Origin: Nocardioides sp. Root190
GTDB lineage: Bacteria > Actinomycetota > Actinomycetes > Propionibacteriales > Nocardioidaceae
Length of the DNA: 64,000 nucleotides
Direction of reading: 5' to 3'
Assembly (NCBI RefSeq): GCF_001428565.1
Contig: NZ_LMIA01000001.1
Coordinates: forward strand, 124,001 to 188,000
Notes under the pieces: model-generated
Database searches by the model: none
Told to the model about the DNA's origin: nothing
Seen by the model: the letters and a program-made list of their open reading frames with translations, nothing else
Program-made: the position numbers and the translations under genes
Shown here: positions 42,775-52,119 of the stretch, one piece after another
Numbering within the stretch: position 1 is the first letter of the stretch
How the letters are laid out: each line of letters starts with the position of its first letter

Positions 42775-43299
42775 GTGGAACCACAGCACGAGTCGGCCTA
42801 CGCCGACTACGTCGAGCAGAGCTGGCCGACGCTGGTGCGCGCCGCCGTCTTCCTGGGCGCCCGGCCGCACGAGGCCGAGGACCTGGCGCAGACGACGCTG
42901 GTGCGCTGCTACACCGGCTGGGAGCGGGTGAACAACGCCGAGAACCGCGATGCCTACGTCTACCGGATGCTCCTCAACTGCCTGCGCGACGTGCGACGCA
43001 CGCGGTGGTGGAAGGACCGGCAGTACGACGACCCGGCGATCCTCGAGCGGCGCGCACCGGTCGCGGGCGACGCCAGTGAGCGGGTCGCCGTCGCGGACGC
43101 CGTCCATCGCGCCCTCGGCTCCCTCACCAAGCCCAACCGCGACGTGGTCGTGCTGCGCTACTTCGTCCAGCTGACGGAGAAGCAGACCGCTGAAGCACTC
43201 GGGGTGCCTGCCGGGACGGTCAAGAGCCGCCTGTCCCGCGCGCTGGCCCACCTCGCCGCCGACGACCATCTCCTCGACCTCACCGGAGGTACCAAGTGA
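42775..43299 (+). CDS. SigE-family ECF RNA polymerase sigma factor
   Basis: Sigma factor of 174 residues, from GTG 42775. Region 2 lies at about 15-80 (LVRAAVFLGARPHEAEDLAQTTLVRCY), region 4 at about 115-165 (LTKPNRDVVVLRYFVQLTEKQTAEALGVPAGTVKSRLSRAL). It belongs to the actinobacterial SigE-like ECF group. The next gene overlaps (GTGA) and encodes a single-pass membrane protein with a short cytoplasmic end, the usual place of the anti-sigma partner. Confidence 0.93.
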   Translation: MEPQHESAYADYVEQSWPTLVRAAVFLGARPHEAEDLAQTTLVRCYTGWERVNNAENRDAYVYRMLLNCLRDVRRTRWWKDRQYDDPAILERRAPVAGDASERVAVADAVHRALGSLTKPNRDVVVLRYFVQLTEKQTAEALGVPAGTVKSRLSRALAHLAADDHLLDLTGGTK

Positions 43300-45338
43300 C
43301 CGACCTCGAGAACCTCTGGGACGACTACCCCGTCGATCGCGCACCGGTGACGGCGATCCTCGCCGCCGCGGCGGGCGAGAAGCGACGCCGCCGTCGGCTG
43401 TTCCTCCGGCCCGTCCTCACCGCTGGCGCCGTCACTGGACTGGCGGGCGCCTTCGTCGCCGGCACGCTGGTCAACGGCGGCGGTCCCGGCACACCCGGAG
43501 CCGACGAGCTGCCCCGCCACGCCGCCTTCCAGGCCGACCTGGAGCCGGCGAAGTCGTGTGACGAGCTGCTGACGACGTACGTCGAGCGTGGCAAGGAGCT
43601 GGTCGGGCCGTACGGCTGGGGCGGCGGGCCGATCGAGTACGCCCACCTCGAGTCCGGCGACGTCATCCGTGACTCCTCGGAGTTGAGCGGAGCCGCCAGG
43701 AACTCACTGCGCGACCAGGCCTTCGACAGCGCCACCAAGTCGCTCCCCCGTACCGACCGTCAGGTCAACAGCGAGACCGGTACGAACGTGCAGGAAGCCG
43801 CCGTCGACGAGCCGGACACCGTCAAGACCGACGGCAAGCTCCTGATCACCGTGCGCGACGACGACCTGGTCACCTACGACGTCACCGGCTCCTCGACCGA
43901 GCAGCTGTCCTCGATCGCGCTGCCCGGCATCGAGGACGCCGAGATCCTGCTGTCCGGCGACACGGTGGTCGCGATCGGCGCCGACGACGAGGCGGCCGCC
44001 CGACCGAGCGACCTCCACGGCGACGGCTACGCCGACCCCGGCGGCACCCGCGTGCTCACGGTCTCTCTCGCCGACCCGGCCGAGCCCGAGGTGGCCGAGG
44101 ACGTGACGTACGACGCCGGGCTGCTCTCCGCGCGCCAGCACGGCTCCACCGTCCGGCTGGTCCTGACGTCCGGCCTGCCCGACCTGGCCTTCGTCGAGCC
44201 GAAGGGCGGCGAGATCAGCCGCAGCGAGGCCGAGCGGCAGAACCGTACCCTCGTCGAGGAGTCGACGATCGAGGACTGGCTGCCGTCCACCACCGCCGGC
44301 GGGAAGTCGCGCCAGCTGCTCGACTGCACTGACGTCGCGATCCCCTCCGACGACCTGGCGATCGACACCACGAGCATCGTCGGATTCGACGCCGCCGAGC
44401 CCGGCAAGCTCGACGCGATCGGCCTGGCCGGGCACACCGGCATCGCCTACGAGTCCGCGGATCACCTGTTCCTCGCGACCGAGGCCGGTGGGGGCTTCGT
44501 CGGTGACTGCCGGGTGTGCAGCTCGCGCACGACGACCGGGGCCGGCGGTACCGGCGGCACGGCGCACCTCTTCGACTTCGCCCTCGACGGTCCGCAGGCG
44601 ACCCATGTCGCCTCCGGCGAGGTCGAGGGCTCGGTCCGCGACCGGTGGTCGGTCGACGAGGCGGACGGCGTCATCCGGCTCGCCGTCGGTCCGAGCACGG
44701 AGACGGGCAACTTCAACTCGATCGTCACCCTCGAGCGCCGGGGCAAGCAGCTCGTCGAGAAGGGCCGCCTCGACCAGCTCGGGCCCAACGAGGAGATCAA
44801 GTCCGTGCGCTGGTTCGACGACCTCGCGATCCTGGTGACCTTCCGGCAGGTGGACCCGCTGTACGCGATCGACCTGACCGACACCGCGGCCCCGGAGCTC
44901 CTCGGCAAGCTCAAGATCCCCGGGTTCTCCTCCTACCTGCACCCGCTGGGCAGCTGGCGGATGATCGGCGTCGGGGAGGGTCCCGACGGCAAGGGCGGCT
45001 GGGGCGCGCAGATCGGGCTGTTCGACGTCCGCGACGTGACGAAGGTGAAGCGCCTGGACGTGCACAGCTACGGCAGGGACTTCGCCGCGCTGGCCGGCGC
45101 GGACCCGCGCGCGTTCACGTGGCTGCCGGACGAGCGGACCATCATCACGGTGCTGGAACGCTGGACGAATCGCCGCAGCGGCTACGTGTCGGTCATCAAG
45201 GTCGTCGACGGAGCGCTGCAGGAGCGGCTGGTGCAGGTGGAGTACGGCGACGACGTCGACCTGGTCCGGGCGGTCCCGATGCCCGACGGCCGGGTGGTGC
45301 TGGTGACCGGCGACAAGGCGCAGTTCTTCGAGCTGTGA
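43296..45338 (+). CDS. membrane-anchored beta-propeller protein, possible anti-sigma partner
   Basis: Protein of 680 residues from GTG 43296. A cytoplasmic amino end of about 35 residues, one membrane segment (about 37-60, LTAGAVTGLAGAFVAGTLV) and a large outer beta-propeller of the Beta_propel type (NVQEAAVDEPDTVKTDGKLL opening, repeats through residue 680). A Cys pair in FVGDCRVCSS may be disulfide-bonded outside the cell. It is translationally coupled to the SigE-type sigma gene, so a sensing/anti-sigma role is likely but the cytoplasmic part is short and shows no zinc finger. Confidence 0.88.
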   Translation: MTDLENLWDDYPVDRAPVTAILAAAAGEKRRRRRLFLRPVLTAGAVTGLAGAFVAGTLVNGGGPGTPGADELPRHAAFQADLEPAKSCDELLTTYVERGKELVGPYGWGGGPIEYAHLESGDVIRDSSELSGAARNSLRDQAFDSATKSLPRTDRQVNSETGTNVQEAAVDEPDTVKTDGKLLITVRDDDLVTYDVTGSSTEQLSSIALPGIEDAEILLSGDTVVAIGADDEAAARPSDLHGDGYADPGGTRVLTVSLADPAEPEVAEDVTYDAGLLSARQHGSTVRLVLTSGLPDLAFVEPKGGEISRSEAERQNRTLVEESTIEDWLPSTTAGGKSRQLLDCTDVAIPSDDLAIDTTSIVGFDAAEPGKLDAIGLAGHTGIAYESADHLFLATEAGGGFVGDCRVCSSRTTTGAGGTGGTAHLFDFALDGPQATHVASGEVEGSVRDRWSVDEADGVIRLAVGPSTETGNFNSIVTLERRGKQLVEKGRLDQLGPNEEIKSVRWFDDLAILVTFRQVDPLYAIDLTDTAAPELLGKLKIPGFSSYLHPLGSWRMIGVGEGPDGKGGWGAQIGLFDVRDVTKVKRLDVHSYGRDFAALAGADPRAFTWLPDERTIITVLERWTNRRSGYVSVIKVVDGALQERLVQVEYGDDVDLVRAVPMPDGRVVLVTGDKAQFFEL

Positions 45339-45508
45339 ACAGGAAGGGCCTCTGACCTGCGGCTTTGCGTGTTCAACGCTAGTCCGGGACGCGCCTGGGA
45401 CACAAGGGACCCAACTCCACGTTTTTCCGGCAACGCGCGTTGTGATCGGTGTTTCTCGCGTTAGGACCTCGCCACGACCCGCAGGAAGCCCTCAAGGCCG
45501 ATCGATCG

Positions 45509-45546
45509 ACGGAGTGCCGCGCCGAACAATGTGCGCGGCACTCCGT
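45509..45546 (-). terminator. integrase terminator
   Basis: Perfect 14-bp inverted repeat (45509-45522 and 45533-45546, 10-base loop) that starts 3 bases behind the stop codon of the integrase. Confidence 0.8.
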
Positions 45547-45549
45547 GAG

Positions 45550-46713
45550 TCAGCCGAGTTCGGCGACTGAGGTCTGACCGGAGCTCAGCTGGTCGAAGAG
45601 GGCGTCGACTGCAGCCTGCGCCTTGGGAGCGGCCTCGGGCATGAGGTGCGCGTACACACGCAGCATGAAACCCGGATCGGAGTGGCCAAGGTAGTCGGCG
45701 AGAGCCCGCGGACTGGTGCCGTGCTCAAGCTGGAGACTCGCGTAGAAGTGACGTCCGCCGTGCATCATGAAGTCTCTCGTCCGAGGCAGCCCGGCCCGCT
45801 CCAATGCGGGCTTCCAGATCTGGCCGTTCATGTGGTTGCGGTTGATGGCGTTGCCGCGGCTGTTGGTCACAAGCAGCTCCGCCGTCTCGATCACCTCATC
45901 GGCGGAGATGCGCGGAAGCGTGACCGATCGCGCGGGGAACTGCTGCAGATACGACGAGAGTTCTTCCGCCACGCGTCTCGGGAGAGGGACGGCCCGGGTC
46001 TTCCCTCCCTTGGGCAAGGAGAACATGACCTTGCCCTTCAGAATGGCCACCTGACGTCGAACGATCACCTCTCCCCGGAGGAAGTCGATGTCCGAAACGG
46101 CGAGCCCGAAGATCTCGCCCTGCCGCATCCCGAGGCCCGTCGCACACACCAGCAGAGGGCGGTAGCGCTCAGGCAGCGCACTTCGCAGCGCCGAGATCTG
46201 TTCCGGGGTCCAAGGGACGATTCGTCGCTCAGCCGGCTGAGGCAGGCGGACCGCCGACGAACGACAGGGATTCTTGGTCAGGCGGTCGTCCTCGACTGCC
46301 GAGTCAAGAATCGACCGGAGCACCTTAGACACCTCCCGAACGGTCTTCGGGGCCAGGTTCTCAGACAGCCGGCGAATCCAGAACTGGATCACTGAGGGAC
46401 GGAGACTGGCCAAACGATGGTCACCGAGATGAGGCACGATGTGCCGCCGGATGATCGACTCCCTCCCCTCCCGGGTGGTCGCCCCGAAGGTCTGGAGAGC
46501 GAGCCACTCGGACGCATACTCCCGAAGCTTGATCTGGCCGCGGCTCGGGTCGATGTAGTTCCCCCGAAGCATGTCGGCTTCGACAGTTGCCTGGTGAGCC
46601 CGAGCCAGAGCGAGGGTGGGGAACTGACGGGAGATCTGCCGTCCGGAGGGATCGCGCCACCGGACCCGGTAGGTCGTCGTGCCGCCAGAGAGACGCTTGT
46701 TGATGCTCGCCAT
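45550..46713 (-). CDS. tyrosine-type site-specific integrase
   Basis: Phage-type recombinase of 387 residues. An amino-terminal arm-binding part (1-60, YRVRWRDPSGRQISRQF), a SAM-like core-binding domain (about 63-155) and the catalytic domain with Arg197 (TGLGMRQGE), His318 and Arg321 (HGGRHFYAS), His344 (LGHSD) and nucleophile Tyr354 (RVYAHL). All active-site residues are present. Start ATG 46713; the frame to 46845 is longer but overlaps the excisionase gene. Transcribed toward the chromosome junction with the excisionase-like gene directly upstream. Confidence 0.96.
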   Translation of the reverse strand: MASINKRLSGGTTTYRVRWRDPSGRQISRQFPTLALARAHQATVEADMLRGNYIDPSRGQIKLREYASEWLALQTFGATTREGRESIIRRHIVPHLGDHRLASLRPSVIQFWIRRLSENLAPKTVREVSKVLRSILDSAVEDDRLTKNPCRSSAVRLPQPAERRIVPWTPEQISALRSALPERYRPLLVCATGLGMRQGEIFGLAVSDIDFLRGEVIVRRQVAILKGKVMFSLPKGGKTRAVPLPRRVAEELSSYLQQFPARSVTLPRISADEVIETAELLVTNSRGNAINRNHMNGQIWKPALERAGLPRTRDFMMHGGRHFYASLQLEHGTSPRALADYLGHSDPGFMLRVYAHLMPEAAPKAQAAVDALFDQLSSGQTSVAELG

Positions 46714-46715
46714 GT

Positions 46716-46913
46716 CTACTGCCCCAATCCGAGCCGGGAATCGGACTCGGTGTTCTCGTCCAACCACCGCTCCACCTCGGCGGCGCGCCAGTGCAGTGCC
46801 CGCCCCAACCTGATCGCGCGCGGCCCTCCCCCCGTGGTCCGCCACTTGTAGATCGTCTGCAGCGGAACGCCCAAGTACATCGCCAGCTCCTTGCTGTCCA
46901 TCAGCCCAGTCAT
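46716..46913 (-). CDS. excisionase-like MerR/AlpA-type DNA-binding protein
   Basis: Winged-helix DNA-binding protein of 65 residues from ATG 46913. The motif MDSKELAMYLGVPLQTIYKWRTTGGGPRAIRLGRALHWRAAEVERWL (in parts) is that of AlpA/excisionase proteins. A GTG at 47003 would add 30 residues with no similarity. The stop is 3 bp from the integrase start, so the two form one operon. It likely controls excision direction or integrase expression. Confidence 0.88.
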   Translation of the reverse strand: MTGLMDSKELAMYLGVPLQTIYKWRTTGGGPRAIRLGRALHWRAAEVERWLDENTESDSRLGLGQ

Positions 46914-47021
46914 CTCCAGCACCCTCTCGTCGTGGAACCTGCTCTTGGCCGGTACTTCGACCTGGCGAAGAGCACTCGCGGGCGACGCATGAGCGCCGTC
47001 CACGTCGTTCGGATGATGATC

Positions 47022-47147
47022 AGAGGAGATGCAAGAGGTTCCGGCAGCCGGATCTCCTCTCAGAGACCGCTCCGGACCGGGGCCAAAGGGAGCGATCTCG
47101 AACCGAGTCGCCTGAATGCGGCTGGCACTTCAAAGGTGCCACCTTTG
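47022..47147. promoter_or_regulatory. control region with two palindromes, between xis-like and Avs-like genes
   Basis: Arms AGAGGAGAT (47022-47030) and ATCTCCTCT (47052-47060) form one palindrome. CAAAGGT-GCC-ACCTTTG (47131-47147) forms a second, tighter one with 7-bp perfect arms. The gap 46914-47384 holds no supported gene; these palindromes are candidate binding sites for an island regulator or the excisionase-like protein. Confidence 0.45.
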
Positions 47148-47384
47148 CTGCAAGCGGTCCGGAACGTCCGAGGAGTCGCATCATCGGCAAGTGACCGGAG
47201 CCGGAGGGTCGGGACGGAGTCACGATCTTCGTGAGGCGGCGGGCGTGCGGCTGAACGCCACCGGCGCCTCACTTCGCCCAGATTGACGCAATCCCCTTTC
47301 TCATTCTCGCCTGGGTTTTCTGAAAGGATTCGGGTTGCAGATCGAGGTCGGCCGTGCGGGCCGGCGCGAGAAGGAGACGGGCAG

Positions 47385-50300
47385 TTGGCACCGATGCCGG
47401 GCGGCGCAGCGGACAAGATGGGGAACCGCTACGAGGGGATCTGGGCGGTGCGGCATGCCCTGTACTGCCTACAGAGCGACACTCGCGCACTGACCTTGGA
47501 GGAACTCGACCCTGAACTCGCGAAGGGGTCGGAGTTCACGTTCGTTGAGGGTGCGGCGGTTCAGGTGCACCAGGTGAAGCGTCAGTACAGCACGAACCCG
47601 GAGTGGACCATCCCGGTGCTTGCGAGCCGGGGTGTGTTCAAGGCGGCTGCGGACCATGTTGCTGCAGGTCGAGGCTTCTATTTCATCTCGATGACCTCGT
47701 GCGGTCCGCTTGTGGAGTTGAGCGACCGGGCGCGGAGTGCCTCGGACCTTGCCGCGTTCAATCAGGCGTTGGCGACGAGCAAGGACCTGCGAAAAGCGTT
47801 CGGCGACCTGGCCGCTGCAACGGTTCTGGGGAGCGAGAAGAATGCGTACGAGACGTTGCGGGGCATGTTCTTCGAGGTGCATCAGGAGCGCATCACCCGC
47901 AAGGACAACGCGCTCATCGCTGAGTTGATGCTCACCGGGGCGACTGGCCACCTGATGACATTGGCTTTGGGCGACGTCCTTGACTCGAACATGGGTCATC
48001 CTGTGAACGGCGAGGACCTTCTGACGGCGCTCGCGCCACACGGCATCAGTCGTCGGCCTGTGGGTTCGCGGGGGGCCGTCCAGACGCAGGTAGCCGACGT
48101 CACCGCTCGTTGGCGGCGAACTGTTCGACGTGAGCTGCTGAACCCGCCGATTCTTCGTGGCGAGGCAACCGAGCTCGCCGACTCGATGAGCAACGGCAGG
48201 TTCAGCCTCCTCATCGGGACCGCCGGCGACGGAAAATCGGCAGTTCTCGAGCAGACAGCATCCGCGCTCGAGGATGCTGGCGGCACCGTCTTGGCGTTCC
48301 GGCTGGACCGCCTCGGCGCGTTCGGTACGACCGCAGAGCTCGGTGAGGAGCTCAGATTGGACATGTCTCCCGTCGCTGCGCTGTCGCTCGTGGCGGGCAG
48401 TGGGCACGGGTATTTGCTGGTCGATCAGCTGGATGCGGTCAGTCTGGCTTCGGGGCGAATGCCCGAGAACTTCGACGCGGTTGCCGACCTGGTCGAGGAG
48501 GCCCTGCTTGTTCCCAACGTGTCGGTGGTCCTCGCGTGTCGCGGGTTCGATTTGGACAACGACCACCGCATCGCGTCGCTTACGTCGCGGCAGCACGTGA
48601 CCCGGGTGGAGGTTGGCGAACTCCCCGTTGAGGCCGTGGAGGCGGCCGTTTCGCAGATGGGACTCGACCCTGGCGTGCTGACCCCCGGTCAGCGTCGTCT
48701 GCTTCGCAGCCCGCTACACCTCGTTCTGCTCTCAGGGATCGCGTCCGAGCCTGATGCGTTGGCATTCCGGTCCCGCGGGTCACTATTCGAGGCGTACTGG
48801 AACAGGAAACGGCAGACGCTTCAGGAACGGAACGTGCGGTTCAATGAGGTGGTCGAGCGGGTCGCCACCGCAGCGAGCGATCGGCAAACACTGTCGGTGC
48901 CCATCGAGATCCTCGACGCGGGTGAGCTCACCAAGGACGCACACATCCTCATCTCTGAGCATGTGCTCGCCGAGGACGGCAGCCGTGTGGCGTTCTTTCA
49001 CGAGGCGTTTTTCGACTATGCGTTCGCCCGGCAGTGGGTCTTGGGGTCGGAGTCCCTCGTGGAGTTCTTGTGCCGTCAGGAGCAGGAGCTGTTCCGGCGC
49101 GCTCAGGTGCGTCAGATCTTGCAATACCTGCATGAACGTGGCCACGACCGGTTCCTTGCCGAGTGCGAGGCGCTCTTGGTCAGCGAGAATGTCCGGTTCC
49201 ACATCAAGGACACCGTGATCGCTGTCATCGTGAACCTGCCCGCTCCGAGCACCGAAGAGGCCGCGATGGTCCTGCGGGTTGCCGCCACCGGGCCTTCGTA
49301 TATCGAGCGGCTCTGGCAGCAGTTTCGCCGCCCACAGTGGTTCACTCGATTCAACGATGACGGCATCCTCGACGGGTGGCTCGATGGACCTGACGTCAAG
49401 AACAGAGACTTGGGTGCGCTGTTCATGGGTTCCCAGGTACGTGACGACCCGGCGTCGGTCGCCGCGCTGTTGAAGAGTCGACAGGGTGCCGCCGACTACC
49501 CCGGTTGGCTGAGATGGACAGTCCGTTTCTGCGAAGTCGAGTCCAGCCGCGACATGTTCGATCTCCTGCTCGGTGGGGTCAGGGCCAGGATGTACGACGG
49601 CCCCGACCGCGAGTTGTGGATCAGCGTCCACCAGCTCGGGGAGAAACAGCCGCTGTGGGCCATCGAGCTTCTGAACGCGTACTTGGTCGACCGCCCGGAC
49701 GCCCTGGCCCTCGACGAGTCCGGCCACGTGGCTGCGCTTCAGGAGCGCGACCACTACGTCTCCAAGATTGTGCGCGACTGCGCAGCCGCTGAGCCGCTCG
49801 CGTTCGTCGAGATGGCGTTGTCGTACATGCGGAAGGTGATGGCTGCTACGGCCCGGCCACCGGCCGATGACGGCATCATCCGTGATGAGCACTTCTCGCA
49901 TCGCATGATTGGCGCCTCGATGTTCGACCGCGAGTTCGACGACGCGCTCGCGGAGGCCACCGCGATGGCGCTCGAACATCTCGCCGCGAACGAACCGGAG
50001 GCCGTCCGACCGTGGCTGGAGATACTTGAGGCGGACCCACACGAGTCGTCGCAGTACCTTCTGTACCGTGCGCTAACGGCCGGGTCGGCCACGTTCGCTG
50101 ACTGGGCCGCCGACCTTCTCCTACAAGGCGGGGCCCGGCACAAGTGCGGATACTCGTTCAGCGGGCGCAGGTGGGTGGCGCGTCAACTGCTCTGCGCTAT
50201 CGCCCCACATGTCGATGACGACAAGCACCGGCAGCTCGAGGACGTATTTCGAGACCTGACAAACCCGTACGAGACGTCCCGGACACGCGGGAGCACCGCG

Positions 50301-51845
50301 TTCATGTTCCTCTCTGCGCTTGACGAGGCCCGACTCACATCCGACGGCACCCGACGGCTCAATGAGTACAGGCGCAAGTTTGAGGAGAACGAACCGCCCG
50401 CCCCGACCGGCATGACCGGCGGCGGCGTCGCCTCTCCCATCAGCTCGAAAGCGGCTGAACGGATGACCGACGACCAGTGGCTCCGGGCGATGGCGAAGCA
50501 CAACGAGGACGTGACAAACTGGGAAACTGGCGTCGGCGGCTCCCGCGAGCTTTCGTCAGTGTTTCGCGAACGCATCGCCGCCGATCCGGTCCGCTTCGGC
50601 CGCCTGGCGCTCTCGATGACCCCGGATCTCGATGACGCCTACTCCAGCGCCATGCTGATGGGACTCGGAGAGTCCGAGTTTGCACCGTCGGACCTGGAGG
50701 TGTTGTTCGACGCGGTGCGCCACCTCGGCGCGTTCGAGCAACCTGAGACCGACCGCTGGCTCGGGTGGGCCCTACAACGGCACCAGCGCGCCGTTCCCCT
50801 TGACCTCGTCCAACTCATCCTGGATCGGGCACTGCTCTCGGCCGACCCGCAAGACGACGATCCCCGCATCACCGGCCAAGACGAAGACGGCAACCAGGTC
50901 GCACACCTTCACGAGAACGGCATCAACACAACCCGAGGCGCCCTCGCTGAGAAGATCGGCGACCTCATCATTCGCGAGGCTGCCGGCGAACGAACCGAGC
51001 TCGTCCGCCCACACCTCGCAGATCTAGCAGCCGACCCGGTCATGTCGGTCCGCGCGTGCGTCGCCCACACCATCGGCGCGTCGCTGCGAAACGCCCGGCC
51101 TGATGCCATCGCAGCGTTCAACATCCTTGTTAAAGCACACGACGCGCTTCTGGCCGCTCCCCACGTAGCGAGGGTGATGCAGGCCATCGGCACCATCAAC
51201 CCCGAGATCATCGAGCCAGTCATCATCCGAATGCTCGGCTCGGAGGAGGCGGATGTCAGGAGCGTCGGCGGAGAGCTCGCCGGTTATGCCGCACTCGAAT
51301 GGGCCCTCCCTGACCTGCTCACCAACGCGCTGAATGTCGATTCCGAGGTGCGAAGCGGAGTCGCCTCGGTGTGCGCGAACAACATCGACACGACCTCCAA
51401 CCCCGCGCTGGCCATCGAGACGCTCCAAGAACTGATGACAGACCCCGACCCCACGGTGCTCAAGGCGGTAGCCAAGGTCGCCGGCCGCCTCAGGGATAAG
51501 GAACTGCGACCTTTCGCGACGCTACTGAGCGACCTCATCGACTCGCCTGCATACGGCGAGTCGACACCGCAACTGTTCATCACCCTCCAAGACGCCCCGG
51601 ACCAGGTCGACGACCTCGCCCTCAAGGCAGCTCAACGGTTCGTCCACGCCTTCGGCACGGAAGCCAGCGACATAAGCACTTCAGCCGCGGGCGACACCAT
51701 GTATGTCAGCGACTTGGTCGTACGCGGTCTGGCTCAGTCAAAGTCCCCAACCGAGCGAACGGCGCTGCTCGATGTGCTCGACAAACTACTTGAGATGGGC
51801 GCTTACGGCATCGGCGACGCAATCGCAGCATCCAGCCGCGAATGA
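47385..51845 (+). CDS. Avs-like defence protein: nuclease, P-loop NTPase and HEAT-type repeats
   Basis: Protein of 1486 residues. The start is the TTG at 47385, nine bases behind AAGGAG (47370-47375); ATG 47394 is possible. Residues about 10-200 resemble the DUF4297/Cap4-type nuclease (MGNRYEGIWAVRHAL; Glu55 and QVK at 63-65 as D/E-x-K-like). A STAND-type P-loop domain (about 265-600) has Walker A GTAGDGKS at 288-295 and Walker B LLVDQLD near 344-350. The long carboxy part shows helical repeats (from about 1080: VRACVAHTIGASLRNARPD, VRSVGGELAGYAA). This is the layout of antiviral STAND proteins, in which the repeats sense a phage protein and release the nuclease. Function here is inferred. 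Confidence 0.7.
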   Translation: MAPMPGGAADKMGNRYEGIWAVRHALYCLQSDTRALTLEELDPELAKGSEFTFVEGAAVQVHQVKRQYSTNPEWTIPVLASRGVFKAAADHVAAGRGFYFISMTSCGPLVELSDRARSASDLAAFNQALATSKDLRKAFGDLAAATVLGSEKNAYETLRGMFFEVHQERITRKDNALIAELMLTGATGHLMTLALGDVLDSNMGHPVNGEDLLTALAPHGISRRPVGSRGAVQTQVADVTARWRRTVRRELLNPPILRGEATELADSMSNGRFSLLIGTAGDGKSAVLEQTASALEDAGGTVLAFRLDRLGAFGTTAELGEELRLDMSPVAALSLVAGSGHGYLLVDQLDAVSLASGRMPENFDAVADLVEEALLVPNVSVVLACRGFDLDNDHRIASLTSRQHVTRVEVGELPVEAVEAAVSQMGLDPGVLTPGQRRLLRSPLHLVLLSGIASEPDALAFRSRGSLFEAYWNRKRQTLQERNVRFNEVVERVATAASDRQTLSVPIEILDAGELTKDAHILISEHVLAEDGSRVAFFHEAFFDYAFARQWVLGSESLVEFLCRQEQELFRRAQVRQILQYLHERGHDRFLAECEALLVSENVRFHIKDTVIAVIVNLPAPSTEEAAMVLRVAATGPSYIERLWQQFRRPQWFTRFNDDGILDGWLDGPDVKNRDLGALFMGSQVRDDPASVAALLKSRQGAADYPGWLRWTVRFCEVESSRDMFDLLLGGVRARMYDGPDRELWISVHQLGEKQPLWAIELLNAYLVDRPDALALDESGHVAALQERDHYVSKIVRDCAAAEPLAFVEMALSYMRKVMAATARPPADDGIIRDEHFSHRMIGASMFDREFDDALAEATAMALEHLAANEPEAVRPWLEILEADPHESSQYLLYRALTAGSATFADWAADLLLQGGARHKCGYSFSGRRWVARQLLCAIAPHVDDDKHRQLEDVFRDLTNPYETSRTRGSTAFMFLSALDEARLTSDGTRRLNEYRRKFEENEPPAPTGMTGGGVASPISSKAAERMTDDQWLRAMAKHNEDVTNWETGVGGSRELSSVFRERIAADPVRFGRLALSMTPDLDDAYSSAMLMGLGESEFAPSDLEVLFDAVRHLGAFEQPETDRWLGWALQRHQRAVPLDLVQLILDRALLSADPQDDDPRITGQDEDGNQVAHLHENGINTTRGALAEKIGDLIIREAAGERTELVRPHLADLAADPVMSVRACVAHTIGASLRNARPDAIAAFNILVKAHDALLAAPHVARVMQAIGTINPEIIEPVIIRMLGSEEADVRSVGGELAGYAALEWALPDLLTNALNVDSEVRSGVASVCANNIDTTSNPALAIETLQELMTDPDPTVLKAVAKVAGRLRDKELRPFATLLSDLIDSPAYGESTPQLFITLQDAPDQVDDLALKAAQRFVHAFGTEASDISTSAAGDTMYVSDLVVRGLAQSKSPTERTALLDVLDKLLEMGAYGIGDAIAASSRE

Positions 51846-52119
51846 TCGGTGTGGCGTGAGATAACCAGACGACCTACGGGTCACGTCAATCCGCTGCGCC
51901 GAGGCCCACATCCGGAGTTGCAGAGAGCAGGTTTGTACTCGTCGCCCCCCAGCAGGCGGACCGGCTTTCGGACGCACGGGCGAGGACGTAGGCGGATGCT
52001 TTCGCATGTGCCCGTACTCCCGGCCGTCGCATCTACCCAGCTGCGGCACGCCGGCGCGTTGAATCTTGCCGACAGGGGCAGAATGGTCCGGAGACATCGA
52101 CCCGAGTAGCGAGAACCGC

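Noticed and set aside
45339..45549. tRNA remnant as integration site
   Set aside because: I looked for a T-arm (GGTTCGA-type) and an acceptor stem on both strands next to the integrase and found none.
48783..50042. 419-codon minus-strand frame inside the Avs-like gene
   Set aside because: Antisense to a 1486-residue gene with Walker motifs; no start context or domain.
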